Assembly (NCBI GenBank): GCA_000817105.1 | Contig: JUEP01000007.1 | Span: forward strand, 52,811-116,810 | DNA: 64,000 nucleotides | Direction: 5' to 3' | Source of the DNA: a marine actinobacterium MedAcidi-G3 | GTDB taxonomy: Bacteria; Actinomycetota; Acidimicrobiia; Acidimicrobiales; Poriferisodalaceae | Part shown: positions 52,902 to 63,444 of the stretch, piece after piece | Position numbering within the stretch: position 1 is the first letter of the stretch | Layout: every line of letters begins with the position of its first letter | Program-made: the position numbers and the translations under genes | The notes under the pieces: model-generated | Databases searched by the model: none | Told to the model about the DNA's origin: nothing | The model's input: the letters and a program-made list of their open reading frames with translations, nothing else

Positions 52902-53993
52902 ATGGGGCACGAAGTACATGGGGTTGTGGCGCGGGGTAAGGGTGCCCCGGTGTCTGTGGAAAATATCTTTGTTCCGGACCCCGGGGCTGGAGAAGTGGTA
53001 GTGGATATTCAGGCATGTGGGGTTTGTCACACAGATCTTCACTACCGCGAGGGGGCAATCAACGACGAATTTCCGTTTCTGTTAGGGCACGAAGCAGCTG
53101 GGGTTGTCAGCCAACTCGGCCCAGGAGTGTCAAACGTCAAGGAAGGTGACTTTGTGATCCTGAATTGGCGAGCTGTTTGCGGTCAATGCAGGAGCTGTTT
53201 GCGAGGTAGACCGCAGTACTGCTTTGCGACTCACAACGCTAAGCAGAAAATGACGATCGAAGGAGTCGACCTATCTCCAGCATTAGGTATTGGCGCGTTT
53301 GCCGAGAAAACGTTAGTCGCAGCGGGGCAAGCCACGGTAGTCAACAATGCAGTAGAGCCCGAAGTCGCAGGCCTTATTGGATGCGGAGTCATGGCGGGAC
53401 TTGGTGCAGCATTAAACACTGGCGGCGTTACCCGTGGTGACTCTGTCGCAGTCTGGGGATGTGGAGGTGTCGGTAACGCAGCGATTGAAGGAGCTCGGCT
53501 AGCGGGAGCTCGAGCGATCATCGCAATTGATGTGGATGATCGCAAACTCCATTGGGCGAAAGATTTTGGCGCAACACACTCAATTAACTCTGCTGGGTTG
53601 AGTAACGAGGAAGTTGTAGCAGCTGTGCGGGAACTCACAGAAGGTAACGGCGTTGACGTTGCTATTGAAGCGGTAGGGCTGCCGGATACTTATGAGCAAG
53701 CGTTCTTTGCGCGTGACTTAGCGGGAACAGTTGTATTGGTCGGAGTTCCAAATCCCGAGATGCGAATCGATCTACCGCTTATCGAAGTGTTCGGTCGTGG
53801 TGGAGCGCTTAAGAGCTCGTGGTATGGAGACTGTTTGCCTTCTCGAGATTTTCCGATGCTGATTGACCTTTACCTTCAGGGACGACTTGAATTGGGTCGC
53901 TTCGTCTCTGAGAAAATCGACATCCATGGAGTCGAGGATGCTTTTCACAAAATGGAACGGGGCGAAGTGCTGAGATCGGTAGTTATGATCTGA
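52902..53993 (+). CDS. mscR: S-(hydroxymethyl)mycothiol dehydrogenase (zinc-type alcohol dehydrogenase)
   Basis: [134 protein letters not shown]. Confidence 0.92.
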   Translation: MGHEVHGVVARGKGAPVSVENIFVPDPGAGEVVVDIQACGVCHTDLHYREGAINDEFPFLLGHEAAGVVSQLGPGVSNVKEGDFVILNWRAVCGQCRSCLRGRPQYCFATHNAKQKMTIEGVDLSPALGIGAFAEKTLVAAGQATVVNNAVEPEVAGLIGCGVMAGLGAALNTGGVTRGDSVAVWGCGGVGNAAIEGARLAGARAIIAIDVDDRKLHWAKDFGATHSINSAGLSNEEVVAAVRELTEGNGVDVAIEAVGLPDTYEQAFFARDLAGTVVLVGVPNPEMRIDLPLIEVFGRGGALKSSWYGDCLPSRDFPMLIDLYLQGRLELGRFVSEKIDIHGVEDAFHKMERGEVLRSVVMI

Positions 53994-54052
53994 TTCATTT
54001 TGCCGCCTTGCTCCCGGTTTAGCTAAGAGCCTCAAGATAGGCTCCCACCCCA

Positions 54053-56902
54053 ATGGGAGATCAACTAATCGTTCGGGGTGCTCGGGAGAATAACCTACGC
54101 GACGTAAACGTGGATTTACCGCGTAACAAGTTGATTGTATTTACGGGTTTATCGGGGAGCGGCAAGTCCTCCCTGGCATTTGACACCATTTACGCAGAGG
54201 GCCAGCGTCGTTATGTTGAGTCACTGTCGGCGTACGCCAGACAGTTCTTAGGGCAGATGGATAAACCAGATGTCGATTTTTTAGAGGGGCTTTCTCCAGC
54301 TATTTCGATCGATCAGAAAAGCGCTAGCCGAAACCCAAGGTCGACAGTTGGAACGATTACTGAAGTTTACGATTACCTCAGGCTTCTGTATGCAAGGGTC
54401 GGAATACAGCATGATCCAGCGACAGATGAAGTCGTGCAGCGTCAGACTCCCCAAGAAATTGTTGACCGAATTTTGTCGCTAGAGGCGGACAGTAGATTCC
54501 AAGTCTTAGCCCCGATTGTCCGAGGACGAAAAGGGGATTACCACACCCTTTTAGCCGACTTGGCATCACAGGGATATGTCCGTGCTCGAGTCGATGGCGA
54601 GGTAGTTGATTTAGCAGAAACAGATGTGCTTCCAGAAGATCGTCTCGATCGTTACGTAAATCACGATATTGAGGTGATCGTGGACCGACTCGTCTTGAGG
54701 GAAGGGATAGAGCAAAGACTCACTGAGTCAGTAGAAGCAGCACTGCTGCTGGCTGATGGGCATGTTTGGATTGAACTTGTTTCAGAGGGCCAGGACCCTG
54801 AGTTGTTGACTTATAGTCAACATCTTTTTTCGCCTACTACCGGGCGTTCGTTTGAGGAACTAGCTCCACGAAATTTTTCCTTTAACTCTCCCTATGGTGC
54901 TTGTGGGACATGTGATGGCTTAGGTACCAGATTTGAGGTAGATCCTGAGCTGATAGTACCCAACGCTGATCTCAGTATTGAAGACGGAGCTATCGCTCCC
55001 TTTGCGACCGGTGCCAGCCGTTGGTATGGCCGCCTTTTGAGCGCCACCGGAGAAGAGTTTGATATTCCGATCAACAAGGCTTGGTCAAAGCTCACGGCCA
55101 AGCAAAAAAAATTGCTGTTGTACGGAAGTCCAAAAAATCGTACGTTTACCGTTCGGTATCGGAATAGGTATGGCCGCAGTCGGAGTTACACGACCCACTG
55201 GGAAGGCGTTATACCCACCTTGCAACGCCGTCACGCTGATACTGATAGCGACCATTCGCGCGACCGCATCGAAGGGTATATGCGCGAAGTTCCTTGTGGG
55301 ACTTGCGAAGGAGCTCGACTGAACGAAGTTTCTCTTGCCGTTCGAGTGGCAGGTCATAATATCCATGAGCTTTGTTCGGTTTCCATAGGTGAGGCAGCGA
55401 AGATTATCGACGGCCTTTCGCTCAACGAACGTGAAGTAATTATTGCTACCCCGATTGTTAAAGAGATTGATGCTCGTTTGAATTTCCTTCTAGATGTTGG
55501 CTTGGACTACCTCTCTTTGAATCGGTCTGCAGCGACACTTGCCGGTGGAGAAGCGCAGAGAATTCGACTTGCTAGTCAGATCGGAAGTGGCCTCGAAGGT
55601 GTTCTGTATGTTTTGGACGAGCCATCGATCGGTCTGCACCAGAGAGATAATCAACGCCTTATCGAGACTCTCCAGCACTTGCGAGATTTAGGTAACACGG
55701 TTCTCGTCGTGGAACATGACCAAGAAACAATCATGGAAGCTGACTGGGTCGTAGACATTGGGCCTGGAGCCGGCGAACACGGTGGGGAAATTATTTACAG
55801 CGGTCCTGTAGATGGTCTGCAAGATGCCAAGGGCTCCATAACCGGCGAGTATCTAAAGGGAGAGCGTGAAATTGAAATCCCCGCTGTTCGAAGGGAGCCA
55901 CACAGCGATTCGTTAATAGTTCATGGAGCTCGCGAAAATAATTTGCGATCCATCGAAGTTGATATCCCATTGGGCTGCTTTGTGGCCATAACCGGTGTTT
56001 CAGGGTCTGGCAAAAGCACGCTGGTAAATGAAATCCTCCGAAAATCATTAATGCAAAAGATTTACAGGTCGAAAGAAGTGCCCGGACTGCATACCTCAGT
56101 TTCAGGTTGGGAGAAACTAGACAAAGTAATCGATATTGACCAGTCGCCAATCGGGCGAACTCCTCGTTCGAATCCGGCTACCTACACCGGTGCCTTCGAT
56201 AACATTCGCAAGCTATTTGCCGCTACAAACGAATCGAAAGTGAGAGGCTATTTGCCTGGGCGCTTCAGTTTCAATGTCAAGGGCGGGCGTTGTGAGGCGT
56301 GTTCAGGTGACGGAACTCTAAAGATAGAGATGCACTTTCTTCCGGACGTGTACGTGCCATGTGAGATTTGCAAAGGAGCTCGCTACAACCGGGAAACCCT
56401 CGAAGTGCGGTTCAAAGGCATGACAATTGCCGACGTGTTGAATATGCCTTGTAGCGAGGCTTTAGAGTTCTTCTCAGCGCAACCTCCGATAGCTCGCCAC
56501 ATGCAGACTTTGGTAGATGTTGGGCTCGGTTATATTCGATTGGGCCAACCAGCTACCACTTTGTCTGGCGGCGAGGCACAGCGAGTAAAACTTGCGAGTG
56601 AGTTAGCTAAAAGGCCAACCGGCCATACGATCTACATATTGGACGAACCGACGACAGGTCTCCACTTCGAAGATATTCGGCGCCTGTTGTCAGTCCTAAG
56701 CCGGCTGGTTGACCAAGGGAACAGCGTATTGGTGATCGAGCACAATCTAGATGTCATAAAGACCGCCGATTGGATAATCGATATGGGGCCTGAAGGGGGA
56801 GATGCCGGAGGTCTGGTTGTTGCTAGTGGTGCCCCAGAAGAGGTTGCTCAAGTATCTGGAAGTCACACTGGCCGGTTTTTAGCGTCAATACTGTCGAACT
56901 GA
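54053..56902 (+). CDS. uvrA: Excinuclease ABC subunit A
   Basis: [110 protein letters not shown]. Confidence 0.99.
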   Translation: MGDQLIVRGARENNLRDVNVDLPRNKLIVFTGLSGSGKSSLAFDTIYAEGQRRYVESLSAYARQFLGQMDKPDVDFLEGLSPAISIDQKSASRNPRSTVGTITEVYDYLRLLYARVGIQHDPATDEVVQRQTPQEIVDRILSLEADSRFQVLAPIVRGRKGDYHTLLADLASQGYVRARVDGEVVDLAETDVLPEDRLDRYVNHDIEVIVDRLVLREGIEQRLTESVEAALLLADGHVWIELVSEGQDPELLTYSQHLFSPTTGRSFEELAPRNFSFNSPYGACGTCDGLGTRFEVDPELIVPNADLSIEDGAIAPFATGASRWYGRLLSATGEEFDIPINKAWSKLTAKQKKLLLYGSPKNRTFTVRYRNRYGRSRSYTTHWEGVIPTLQRRHADTDSDHSRDRIEGYMREVPCGTCEGARLNEVSLAVRVAGHNIHELCSVSIGEAAKIIDGLSLNEREVIIATPIVKEIDARLNFLLDVGLDYLSLNRSAATLAGGEAQRIRLASQIGSGLEGVLYVLDEPSIGLHQRDNQRLIETLQHLRDLGNTVLVVEHDQETIMEADWVVDIGPGAGEHGGEIIYSGPVDGLQDAKGSITGEYLKGEREIEIPAVRREPHSDSLIVHGARENNLRSIEVDIPLGCFVAITGVSGSGKSTLVNEILRKSLMQKIYRSKEVPGLHTSVSGWEKLDKVIDIDQSPIGRTPRSNPATYTGAFDNIRKLFAATNESKVRGYLPGRFSFNVKGGRCEACSGDGTLKIEMHFLPDVYVPCEICKGARYNRETLEVRFKGMTIADVLNMPCSEALEFFSAQPPIARHMQTLVDVGLGYIRLGQPATTLSGGEAQRVKLASELAKRPTGHTIYILDEPTTGLHFEDIRRLLSVLSRLVDQGNSVLVIEHNLDVIKTADWIIDMGPEGGDAGGLVVASGAPEEVAQVSGSHTGRFLASILSN

Positions 56903-56930
56903 GAACCCTTCTGGCGCATAGCCTCTAAGT

Positions 56931-58790
56931 ATGTCGTTACGTCCCGACTCTGGCTCGGTTCCTGATCAGCCCGGGAGCTATCAGTTCAAGGACCAAGCAG
57001 GGCGCATCATTTACGTAGGGAAAGCCAAGAGTTTAAGGAATCGATTAAATAGCTATTTCCAAGATAAACGAAACTTACATTCGCGCACCGTTCAAATGCT
57101 TGCAGCTGCTGAATCAGTGGAATGGATCGAGGTTCCTACTGAAGTAGACGCTCTCATGTTGGAATACAGTTTGATTCAGAGACATCAGCCTCGTTTCAAC
57201 GTGCGTCTTCGCGATGATAAGTCTTATCCGTTTTTGGCCATCACTATGAAAGATGAATGGCCTCGAGCAATGGTTATGCGCGGTAAGAGGAAACGAGGTA
57301 ACCGATACTTTGGGCCCTTTGGGCATGCGTACGCGATTAGGGAAACATTGGATCTGCTATTACGAACGTTTCCAATACGGACGTGTAGCGACAACAAGAT
57401 GACAGAACACCAGCGTCTGGGTCGTCCATGTTTGCTTTTTCATATCGAACAGTGCGCCGGGCCTTGCGTCGGAGAAATAACTGGAGACGATTATCGCGAT
57501 CTAGTTGGCGATTTAACTCGTTTTCTAGAAGGGGATACTGAGGAGGTCCTGCGGGATCTGAACAACAAAATGGGCGCAGCGAGCAGTTCGATGGAGTTCG
57601 AACTGGCTGCGAGATATCGGGATCGTCTGTCTAGCGTCAAAAAGGCGATAGAGAAACGACAAATTGCTGGCACCAGAAACGAAGATTTTGATGTGATTGG
57701 CGTTCATGATGACGAGCTAGAAGCTTCGGTTCAAGTTTTTTTTGTACGCAAGGGCCGGGTCATGGGTCAACGAGGTTCGATCGTCGACAAGGTGGAGGAC
57801 TTTACCCAGCCGGATTTGATTGCCCGAATCATCGAAGACGTTTATCACGATGAAAACCCGATTGGTATGCCTAAGAATGTGTTCGTTCCGTCGCTCCCAG
57901 AGAAAGCTGAGTTGTATGAGGAATGGTTAACCGGGCAACGAGGCTCCCGGGTCGAAATCCGAGTACCGCAAAGAGGCGATAAACGGGCACTTCATGAAAC
58001 CGCTACAAAAAATGCTCGCGAGTCTTTTGCCCGTCACCGACTCAAACGAGGTACAGATCACAACAGTCGCTCGAAGGCGCTTGAAGAGTTGCAGCGGCAC
58101 TTAGCCTTGCCGAATGCACCTCTAAGAATCGAATGCTATGACATGAGTCACCTCCAAGGAACTGCTTATGTGGGATCTATGGTGGTCTTGGAGGACGCGT
58201 TGCCGAGAAAGAGTGAGTATCGGCGGTTCAAGATTCGCGACGTTGAAGGTAACGATGACTTTGCAGCTATGGAGGAAGTTCTATCGCGGCGTTTCCGAAA
58301 TTATCTCGATGAAAGAGATTTGCCGTCGAGTGAGATCACAAAGTTTTCTTACCCTCCACAGCTGCTAGTGGTGGATGGCGGTAAGGGGCAGTTGGGGGTA
58401 GCAGTTCGGGTTTTGGAATCTATGGGTCTGGAGGAAGAAATACCGGTGGTCGCATTGGCGAAACAGTTCGAAGAAGTTTTCATTCCGGGACGGAGCCAGC
58501 CGATAGAACTGCCGCGCGGGTCCGAAGCTTTGTATCTTCTGCAGCGCATCCGCGACGAGAGTCACCGCTTTGCCATCGCTTATCACCGGAAACTTCGGGA
58601 TAAGAGAATGACGCGTAGCGTCCTAGATGAGATACCCGGCTTGGGGGATATGCGAAAGAAGCGCCTAATCAAAGAGTTCGGTGGCGTGCGCAAAGTTCAA
58701 CAGGCATCGCTTAGTGACCTTCTTGCTCTGACGTGGCTGCCTAATAAAGTTGCCGCAGCCGTTCATGAACGAACGCAAGGGCAAGCATGA
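56931..58790 (+). CDS. uvrC: Excinuclease ABC subunit C
   Basis: DQPGSYQFKDQAGRIIYVGKAKSLRNRLNSYF, CLLFHIEQCAGPCVG, IECYDMSHLQGTAYVGSMVV, LLVVDGGKGQLGVAV. Confidence 0.98.
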   Translation: MSLRPDSGSVPDQPGSYQFKDQAGRIIYVGKAKSLRNRLNSYFQDKRNLHSRTVQMLAAAESVEWIEVPTEVDALMLEYSLIQRHQPRFNVRLRDDKSYPFLAITMKDEWPRAMVMRGKRKRGNRYFGPFGHAYAIRETLDLLLRTFPIRTCSDNKMTEHQRLGRPCLLFHIEQCAGPCVGEITGDDYRDLVGDLTRFLEGDTEEVLRDLNNKMGAASSSMEFELAARYRDRLSSVKKAIEKRQIAGTRNEDFDVIGVHDDELEASVQVFFVRKGRVMGQRGSIVDKVEDFTQPDLIARIIEDVYHDENPIGMPKNVFVPSLPEKAELYEEWLTGQRGSRVEIRVPQRGDKRALHETATKNARESFARHRLKRGTDHNSRSKALEELQRHLALPNAPLRIECYDMSHLQGTAYVGSMVVLEDALPRKSEYRRFKIRDVEGNDDFAAMEEVLSRRFRNYLDERDLPSSEITKFSYPPQLLVVDGGKGQLGVAVRVLESMGLEEEIPVVALAKQFEEVFIPGRSQPIELPRGSEALYLLQRIRDESHRFAIAYHRKLRDKRMTRSVLDEIPGLGDMRKKRLIKEFGGVRKVQQASLSDLLALTWLPNKVAAAVHERTQGQA

Positions 58791-59509
58791 GCGGCGACAT
58801 TTGGGATTCTCATGCGGGTTGGTGGCAACGCCAGTTCACAGATGGCGTAGACCCTGAGTACCAAGATCAAATTCTTCCCTTGGTTGACGACCTGACCTTG
58901 GGCTTTGACAAAATTTTAGATGTCGGCTGCGGAGAGGGCCAAGTCACGCGCTCGCTATCAACCAAGCCTTCCCAGGTAGTTGGGGTAGACCCTTCGTGGA
59001 GGCAAGTCTTAAAGGCTCAGGAGCGTTCCTCAGGTGAAACATACGTTCAAGCCTCTGCTGCTTTGCTTCCGTTCGAAACCGAAGCCTTCGATGCAGCAAT
59101 TGCATGTCTCGTCTTCGAACACATAACGGAGATGAGCGAAGCAATTGCCGAGGTGGCAAGGATCCTGAAACCTGGAGGGCGATTTGTTTTTTTGTTGAAC
59201 CACCCACTTTTACAGACACCGGGAAGCGGTTGGGTGGAAGATTACACGTCGGAGACACCTAGCCAGTATTGGCGGATTGGCCAGTATTTGGTGGAACAAG
59301 AGACCATCGAAGAGGTCGAGTTGGGAGTCAAGATCTCCTTCGTCCACCGTCCGCTAAGTGTCTATTTGAACTCATTGGCAGAAAGTGGCCTGATCTTAAA
59401 GCGGATGCTTGAGCCAGCACCTCCTGAAAGTTTCTTGGAACGCAACGACGCGTACCGGTCGGCTAGGAATATTCCTCGACTTTTGGTACTTGTATGTGAG
59501 AAGCAGTGA
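58787..59509 (+). CDS. Class I SAM-dependent methyltransferase
   Basis: KILDVGCGEGQVTRSLSTKPSQVVGVDPSWRQVLKA, ARILKPGGRFVFLLNHPLLQ. Confidence 0.9.
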   Translation: MSGDIWDSHAGWWQRQFTDGVDPEYQDQILPLVDDLTLGFDKILDVGCGEGQVTRSLSTKPSQVVGVDPSWRQVLKAQERSSGETYVQASAALLPFETEAFDAAIACLVFEHITEMSEAIAEVARILKPGGRFVFLLNHPLLQTPGSGWVEDYTSETPSQYWRIGQYLVEQETIEEVELGVKISFVHRPLSVYLNSLAESGLILKRMLEPAPPESFLERNDAYRSARNIPRLLVLVCEKQ

Positions 59510-59542
59510 ATTGTTTTCGAAGATCCACCTAACATTAAATTT

Positions 59543-60415
59543 ATGAAAGATTCTCCCGATTTCGTGTTGGTAGCGGGACTGTCAGGTGCTGGCCGTTCCA
59601 CCGTGGCTGACACTCTGGAGGATCTCGGCTGGCTTGTAATTGATAATCTTCCGCCGAGCCTGCTCGCTACAGCAGCAGAATTGCTGACTCCTTCAGATTC
59701 TTTGGGAGAGCGGATAGCGTTAGTGGCCGGGTCCTATCAACACCAGGAAGACTTATTAGATTTTCTAGATAAGTTTCGCATGTCTTCGGCGCGGGTGAGG
59801 GTTATTTTCCTAGACGCTCCTACTGAAGTGTTGCTGAGAAGATATGACCACACGAGACGACGTCATCCACTGAGTGCCAGTAGCGGATCGGTGGTTGAAG
59901 CCATTGAAAGGGAACGGGCGTTGCTTGAGTCGGTCCGCGAGGCAGCAGACCTAGTGATCGACACCGGTGATCTTATTGTCCACGAATTGAAGTCGCGAGT
60001 AGTTGATGCGTTCAGTCGGCCGGACAGCGAACCGTTCATGCAAACGACTGTGATGTCGTTCGGATACAAACACGGAGTTCCCACGGAAGCAGACTTGGTT
60101 ATTGATTGTCGCTTTCTGCCAAACCCGCACTGGGTCCCTGAGTTGAGGTCCCGTACGGGCCTTGACCAAGATGTCCGGAAGTATGTGCTTGAGCAACCGT
60201 TGACTGTTTCTTTTATTGCGCACACATTGCCACTTTTTGAATTCTTACTTCCTTCGTATGTCAAGGAAGGCAAGGCATACCTCACCATTGCGTTTGGATG
60301 CACTGGGGGCCGTCATCGTAGCGTTGCTATTGCCGAAGAATTCGGTCGGATTTTAGACGAGAATGGCCATTCGCTTCGAACTCGCCACAGAGACCTTGAA
60401 TCGAAAGAAATTTAG
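59543..60415 (+). CDS. rapZ: RNase adapter/nucleotide-binding protein RapZ (YvcJ)
   Basis: VAGLSGAGRSTVADTLEDLGWLVIDNLPPSLL, VIFLDAPTEVLLRRYDHTRRRHPL, VMSFGYKHGVPTEADLVIDCRFLPNPHWVPELR, IAFGCTGGRHRSVAIAEE. Confidence 0.96.
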   Translation: MKDSPDFVLVAGLSGAGRSTVADTLEDLGWLVIDNLPPSLLATAAELLTPSDSLGERIALVAGSYQHQEDLLDFLDKFRMSSARVRVIFLDAPTEVLLRRYDHTRRRHPLSASSGSVVEAIERERALLESVREAADLVIDTGDLIVHELKSRVVDAFSRPDSEPFMQTTVMSFGYKHGVPTEADLVIDCRFLPNPHWVPELRSRTGLDQDVRKYVLEQPLTVSFIAHTLPLFEFLLPSYVKEGKAYLTIAFGCTGGRHRSVAIAEEFGRILDENGHSLRTRHRDLESKEI

Positions 60416-60503
60416 AAGTCGGCGATCAAATCGCACCTAGATCCAAGCCATGCGGTAGACATTCAGAAGCGTCTCTATTCCCTCCAAGAAAGCGAACCTT
60501 CTA

Positions 60504-61505
60504 ATGACCGTGCGGGTTGGTATAAACGGCTTCGGCCGTATCGGTAGAAATTTCTTTCGAGCTGTACAAAAGCAAGCGGCTGACGTCGAAATCGTTGCAG
60601 TAAACGACTTAGGTGACCAAGCCACGATGGCTCATCTTCTGAAATATGATTCAGTGCTTGGAAATCTATCTAACGATATCTCGGCCGCTGATGGCGGAAT
60701 TTCGATTGACGGAAACTTGCTGCAGGTCTTATCGGAACGTAATCCCGGAGATTTACCTTGGGCTGACCTGGGGGTGGATGTAGTTATCGAGTCGACCGGT
60801 ATTTTCACCGAACGGGACAAGGCTGCACAGCACTTAGAGGCTGGAGCGCCGCTTGTTATTGTTTCAGCGCCCGCCAGTGGCGCTGATGCAACCATTGTGG
60901 TGGGAGTTAATCACGATGAGTTCGACAAAGATTCACACAAGGTAATTTCTAACGCGAGTTGCACCACTAATTGCTTTGTTCCAATGGTCCAGGTTCTCGA
61001 TGAAGCTTTCGGAGTTGAGAAAGGCCTAATGACTACGGTGCACGCATACACGGGCGATCAATCTCTTGTAGACGGCCCTCACAGCGATCTAAGAAGAGCG
61101 AGAGCATCTGCGGTTAATATCATTCCGACTTCCACGGGAGCTGCTCGCGCCACAGGCCTTGTTCTCCAGGCCATGAATGGCAAGTTGGATGGCACCTCGT
61201 TGCGTGTCCCGATTCCGGATGGCTCGATTACTGACTTCACTGCTGTGCTAGCAGCAAGTCCATCGGTTGAAGAAATCAACGCAGCATTTGCTACTGCAGC
61301 TTCGAGTGCGCCACTCAAAGGTATTTTGACTTACAGCGAAGATCCACTTGTCTCTTCAGACATAGTTGGTGATCCGTCAAGCTGTGTATTTGACGCTGGC
61401 CTTACCATGACGATTGATAATCTGGTCAAAATTAGTGGCTGGTATGACAATGAGTGGGGCTATTCAAACCGATTAGTTGATCTAGTCACTATTACCTGCG
61501 GTTAA
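60504..61505 (+). CDS. gap: Glyceraldehyde-3-phosphate dehydrogenase
   Basis: RVGINGFGRIGRNFFRAV, NASCTTNCFVPMVQVLDEAFG, VHAYTGDQSLVDGPHSDLRRARASAVNIIPTSTGAA, WYDNEWGYSNRLVDL. Confidence 0.98.
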   Translation: MTVRVGINGFGRIGRNFFRAVQKQAADVEIVAVNDLGDQATMAHLLKYDSVLGNLSNDISAADGGISIDGNLLQVLSERNPGDLPWADLGVDVVIESTGIFTERDKAAQHLEAGAPLVIVSAPASGADATIVVGVNHDEFDKDSHKVISNASCTTNCFVPMVQVLDEAFGVEKGLMTTVHAYTGDQSLVDGPHSDLRRARASAVNIIPTSTGAARATGLVLQAMNGKLDGTSLRVPIPDGSITDFTAVLAASPSVEEINAAFATAASSAPLKGILTYSEDPLVSSDIVGDPSSCVFDAGLTMTIDNLVKISGWYDNEWGYSNRLVDLVTITCG

Positions 61506-61512
61506 AATTGGT

Positions 61513-62655
61513 GTGGCTGTTTCGTTGTTTTCAACCTTGGAAGACCTTGAGGCCGAATTAGGCGGCTTGGAGTCAAAACGGATTCTTGTCAGATGTGATT
61601 TCAACGTTCCGATTAAGGACGGTGGGATTGCTGATGATATGCGGATTCGGGCCGCCCTACCGACTCTGCTCTGGCTCCTAGAACGGGGAGCTTCGGTGGT
61701 GATTGGAACTCATTTCGGCCGCCCGGAAGGCAAATATGATGAGCGTTACTCAACTCAACTTTTGAAACCCCGGGTTGAAGAACTAGCTCCAGGAGTCGAG
61801 CTATTGGAGAATTTGCGTTTCAACGCAGGCGAAGTTGCTAACGATCAAGAATTCGTTGATTTTCTGATTGGAGGAGCAGGAGGTCAGGCGTTCGATGGTT
61901 ATGTCAACGATGCCTTCGGCGTTTCTCATAGAGCGCATGCTTCAGTTGTGGGTCCCCCTAGACAACTGCCTTCCGCCGCCGGCCGGTTATTGGAAACAGA
62001 AATCGAAGTCCTCGGTAATCTGCGCTCTTCGCCGAAGCGTCCATTCGTAGCTGTATTGGGTGGTGCCAAAGTCAGTGACAAGCTCGGTGTTATAGAAGCC
62101 CTTCTCGAGGTAGTCGACCGATTACTCATCGGCGGAGGCATGTGTTTTACCTTCTTAAAGGCTATGGGGTTTAGTGTCGGTGACTCCTTATGTGAGGATG
62201 ACCAGGTGGAAACCTGCAAGAGAATTATTGAGGGTGGTGCCTCGATTCTTCTGCCCAATGACATAACTGCTTTGAGTCCGGATGGAGTGATTGGAGCCGG
62301 TAATGGCGAAGTCCGCCAGATGGGCTGCTCAATACCGGACGGGTGGAAGGGGCTTGACATCGGGCCTGGTAGCGCAGCGGAATTCAGTGACGCGCTGCAC
62401 GAAGCTCGAACAGTCTTCTGGAATGGGCCGATGGGGATGTTTGAAGATAGTCGGTTTGCTGCCGGGACACGATCTGTAGCGCAAGCATTGGCTGATAGCC
62501 GGGCTTTCTCGGTTGTGGGTGGCGGCGACAGCGCTGCAGCGGTCGCCGACGTCGGCCTAACCCCTTATATGGACCACATAAGCACTGGAGGAGGCGCCAG
62601 TCTCGAATTTCTTGAACTGGGCGACCTGCCCGGGCTGCAAGCTCTTAGGAAATAA
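61513..62655 (+). CDS. pgk: Phosphoglycerate kinase
   Basis: RILVRCDFNVPIKDGGIADDMRIRAALPTL, THFGRPEGK, VAVLGGAKVSDKLGVIEALL, VVGGGDSAAAV. Confidence 0.98.
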   Translation: MAVSLFSTLEDLEAELGGLESKRILVRCDFNVPIKDGGIADDMRIRAALPTLLWLLERGASVVIGTHFGRPEGKYDERYSTQLLKPRVEELAPGVELLENLRFNAGEVANDQEFVDFLIGGAGGQAFDGYVNDAFGVSHRAHASVVGPPRQLPSAAGRLLETEIEVLGNLRSSPKRPFVAVLGGAKVSDKLGVIEALLEVVDRLLIGGGMCFTFLKAMGFSVGDSLCEDDQVETCKRIIEGGASILLPNDITALSPDGVIGAGNGEVRQMGCSIPDGWKGLDIGPGSAAEFSDALHEARTVFWNGPMGMFEDSRFAAGTRSVAQALADSRAFSVVGGGDSAAAVADVGLTPYMDHISTGGGASLEFLELGDLPGLQALRK

Positions 62656-62664
62656 GGAATTTAT

Positions 62665-63435
62665 ATGTCGCGTATTCCCTTGATCTCTGGAAATTGGAAA
62701 ATGAATCTCAACCATTTCGAAGCGATCCAATTGGTGCAAAAGCTGAGCTACGAACTTAGAAACCATGACTATGAGAGTGTCGAAGTTTCCGTGCATCCGC
62801 CTTTCACTAACATTCGTTCGATACAAACAGTGATTGATGCGGATCGGATGAAGTTTCAGCTGGGCGCTCAAAACTGCCATGCTGAGGCATCAGGCGCGTT
62901 TACCGGCGATGTGTCTCCAGCAATGCTTCAAAAACTTGATGTTGATTATGTGATCGTCGGTCATAGCGAACGGCGAGCTTTTAGTGGCGAAACTAACGAA
63001 CTTGTCGCAGCGAAAGCGAGCTCAGTCTTTGCACATAGCATGATCCCTATTGTGTGCGTTGGGGAGATGTTGGAGCAGAGAGAGAACGGGGAAGCCGAAG
63101 AGATCGTTGAGGCACAGGTCAGAGGCAGCCTCGCAGACTTGAGTAAAGACCAGTTGAGTGAAGTTGTCATTGCCTATGAGCCAGTCTGGGCTATAGGCAC
63201 CGGCCAGACAGCTTCAGCCGACGATGCTCAAGCCATGTGTTGCTACATAAGAACCGTTGTGGGGAGCATTCATGGCCCAGCACAAACAAAAGTTCGAATT
63301 CAATATGGTGGATCAGTCAACGGATCGAATGCGGCTGAGTTGATGGCCATGGAAGACATCGACGGAGCTTTAGTAGGCGGAGCCTCGCTAGAAGCAGCGG
63401 CGTTCGCTCGGATCGTAAGCTTCCAGGAGGTCTAG
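62665..63435 (+). CDS. tpiA: Triosephosphate isomerase
   Basis: ISGNWKMNLNHFEAI, VIVGHSERRAFSGETNELV, VIAYEPVWAIGTGQTAS, IQYGGSVNGSNAAELM. Confidence 0.98.
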   Translation: MSRIPLISGNWKMNLNHFEAIQLVQKLSYELRNHDYESVEVSVHPPFTNIRSIQTVIDADRMKFQLGAQNCHAEASGAFTGDVSPAMLQKLDVDYVIVGHSERRAFSGETNELVAAKASSVFAHSMIPIVCVGEMLEQRENGEAEEIVEAQVRGSLADLSKDQLSEVVIAYEPVWAIGTGQTASADDAQAMCCYIRTVVGSIHGPAQTKVRIQYGGSVNGSNAAELMAMEDIDGALVGGASLEAAAFARIVSFQEV

Positions 63436-63444
63436 AGTCGTCGT

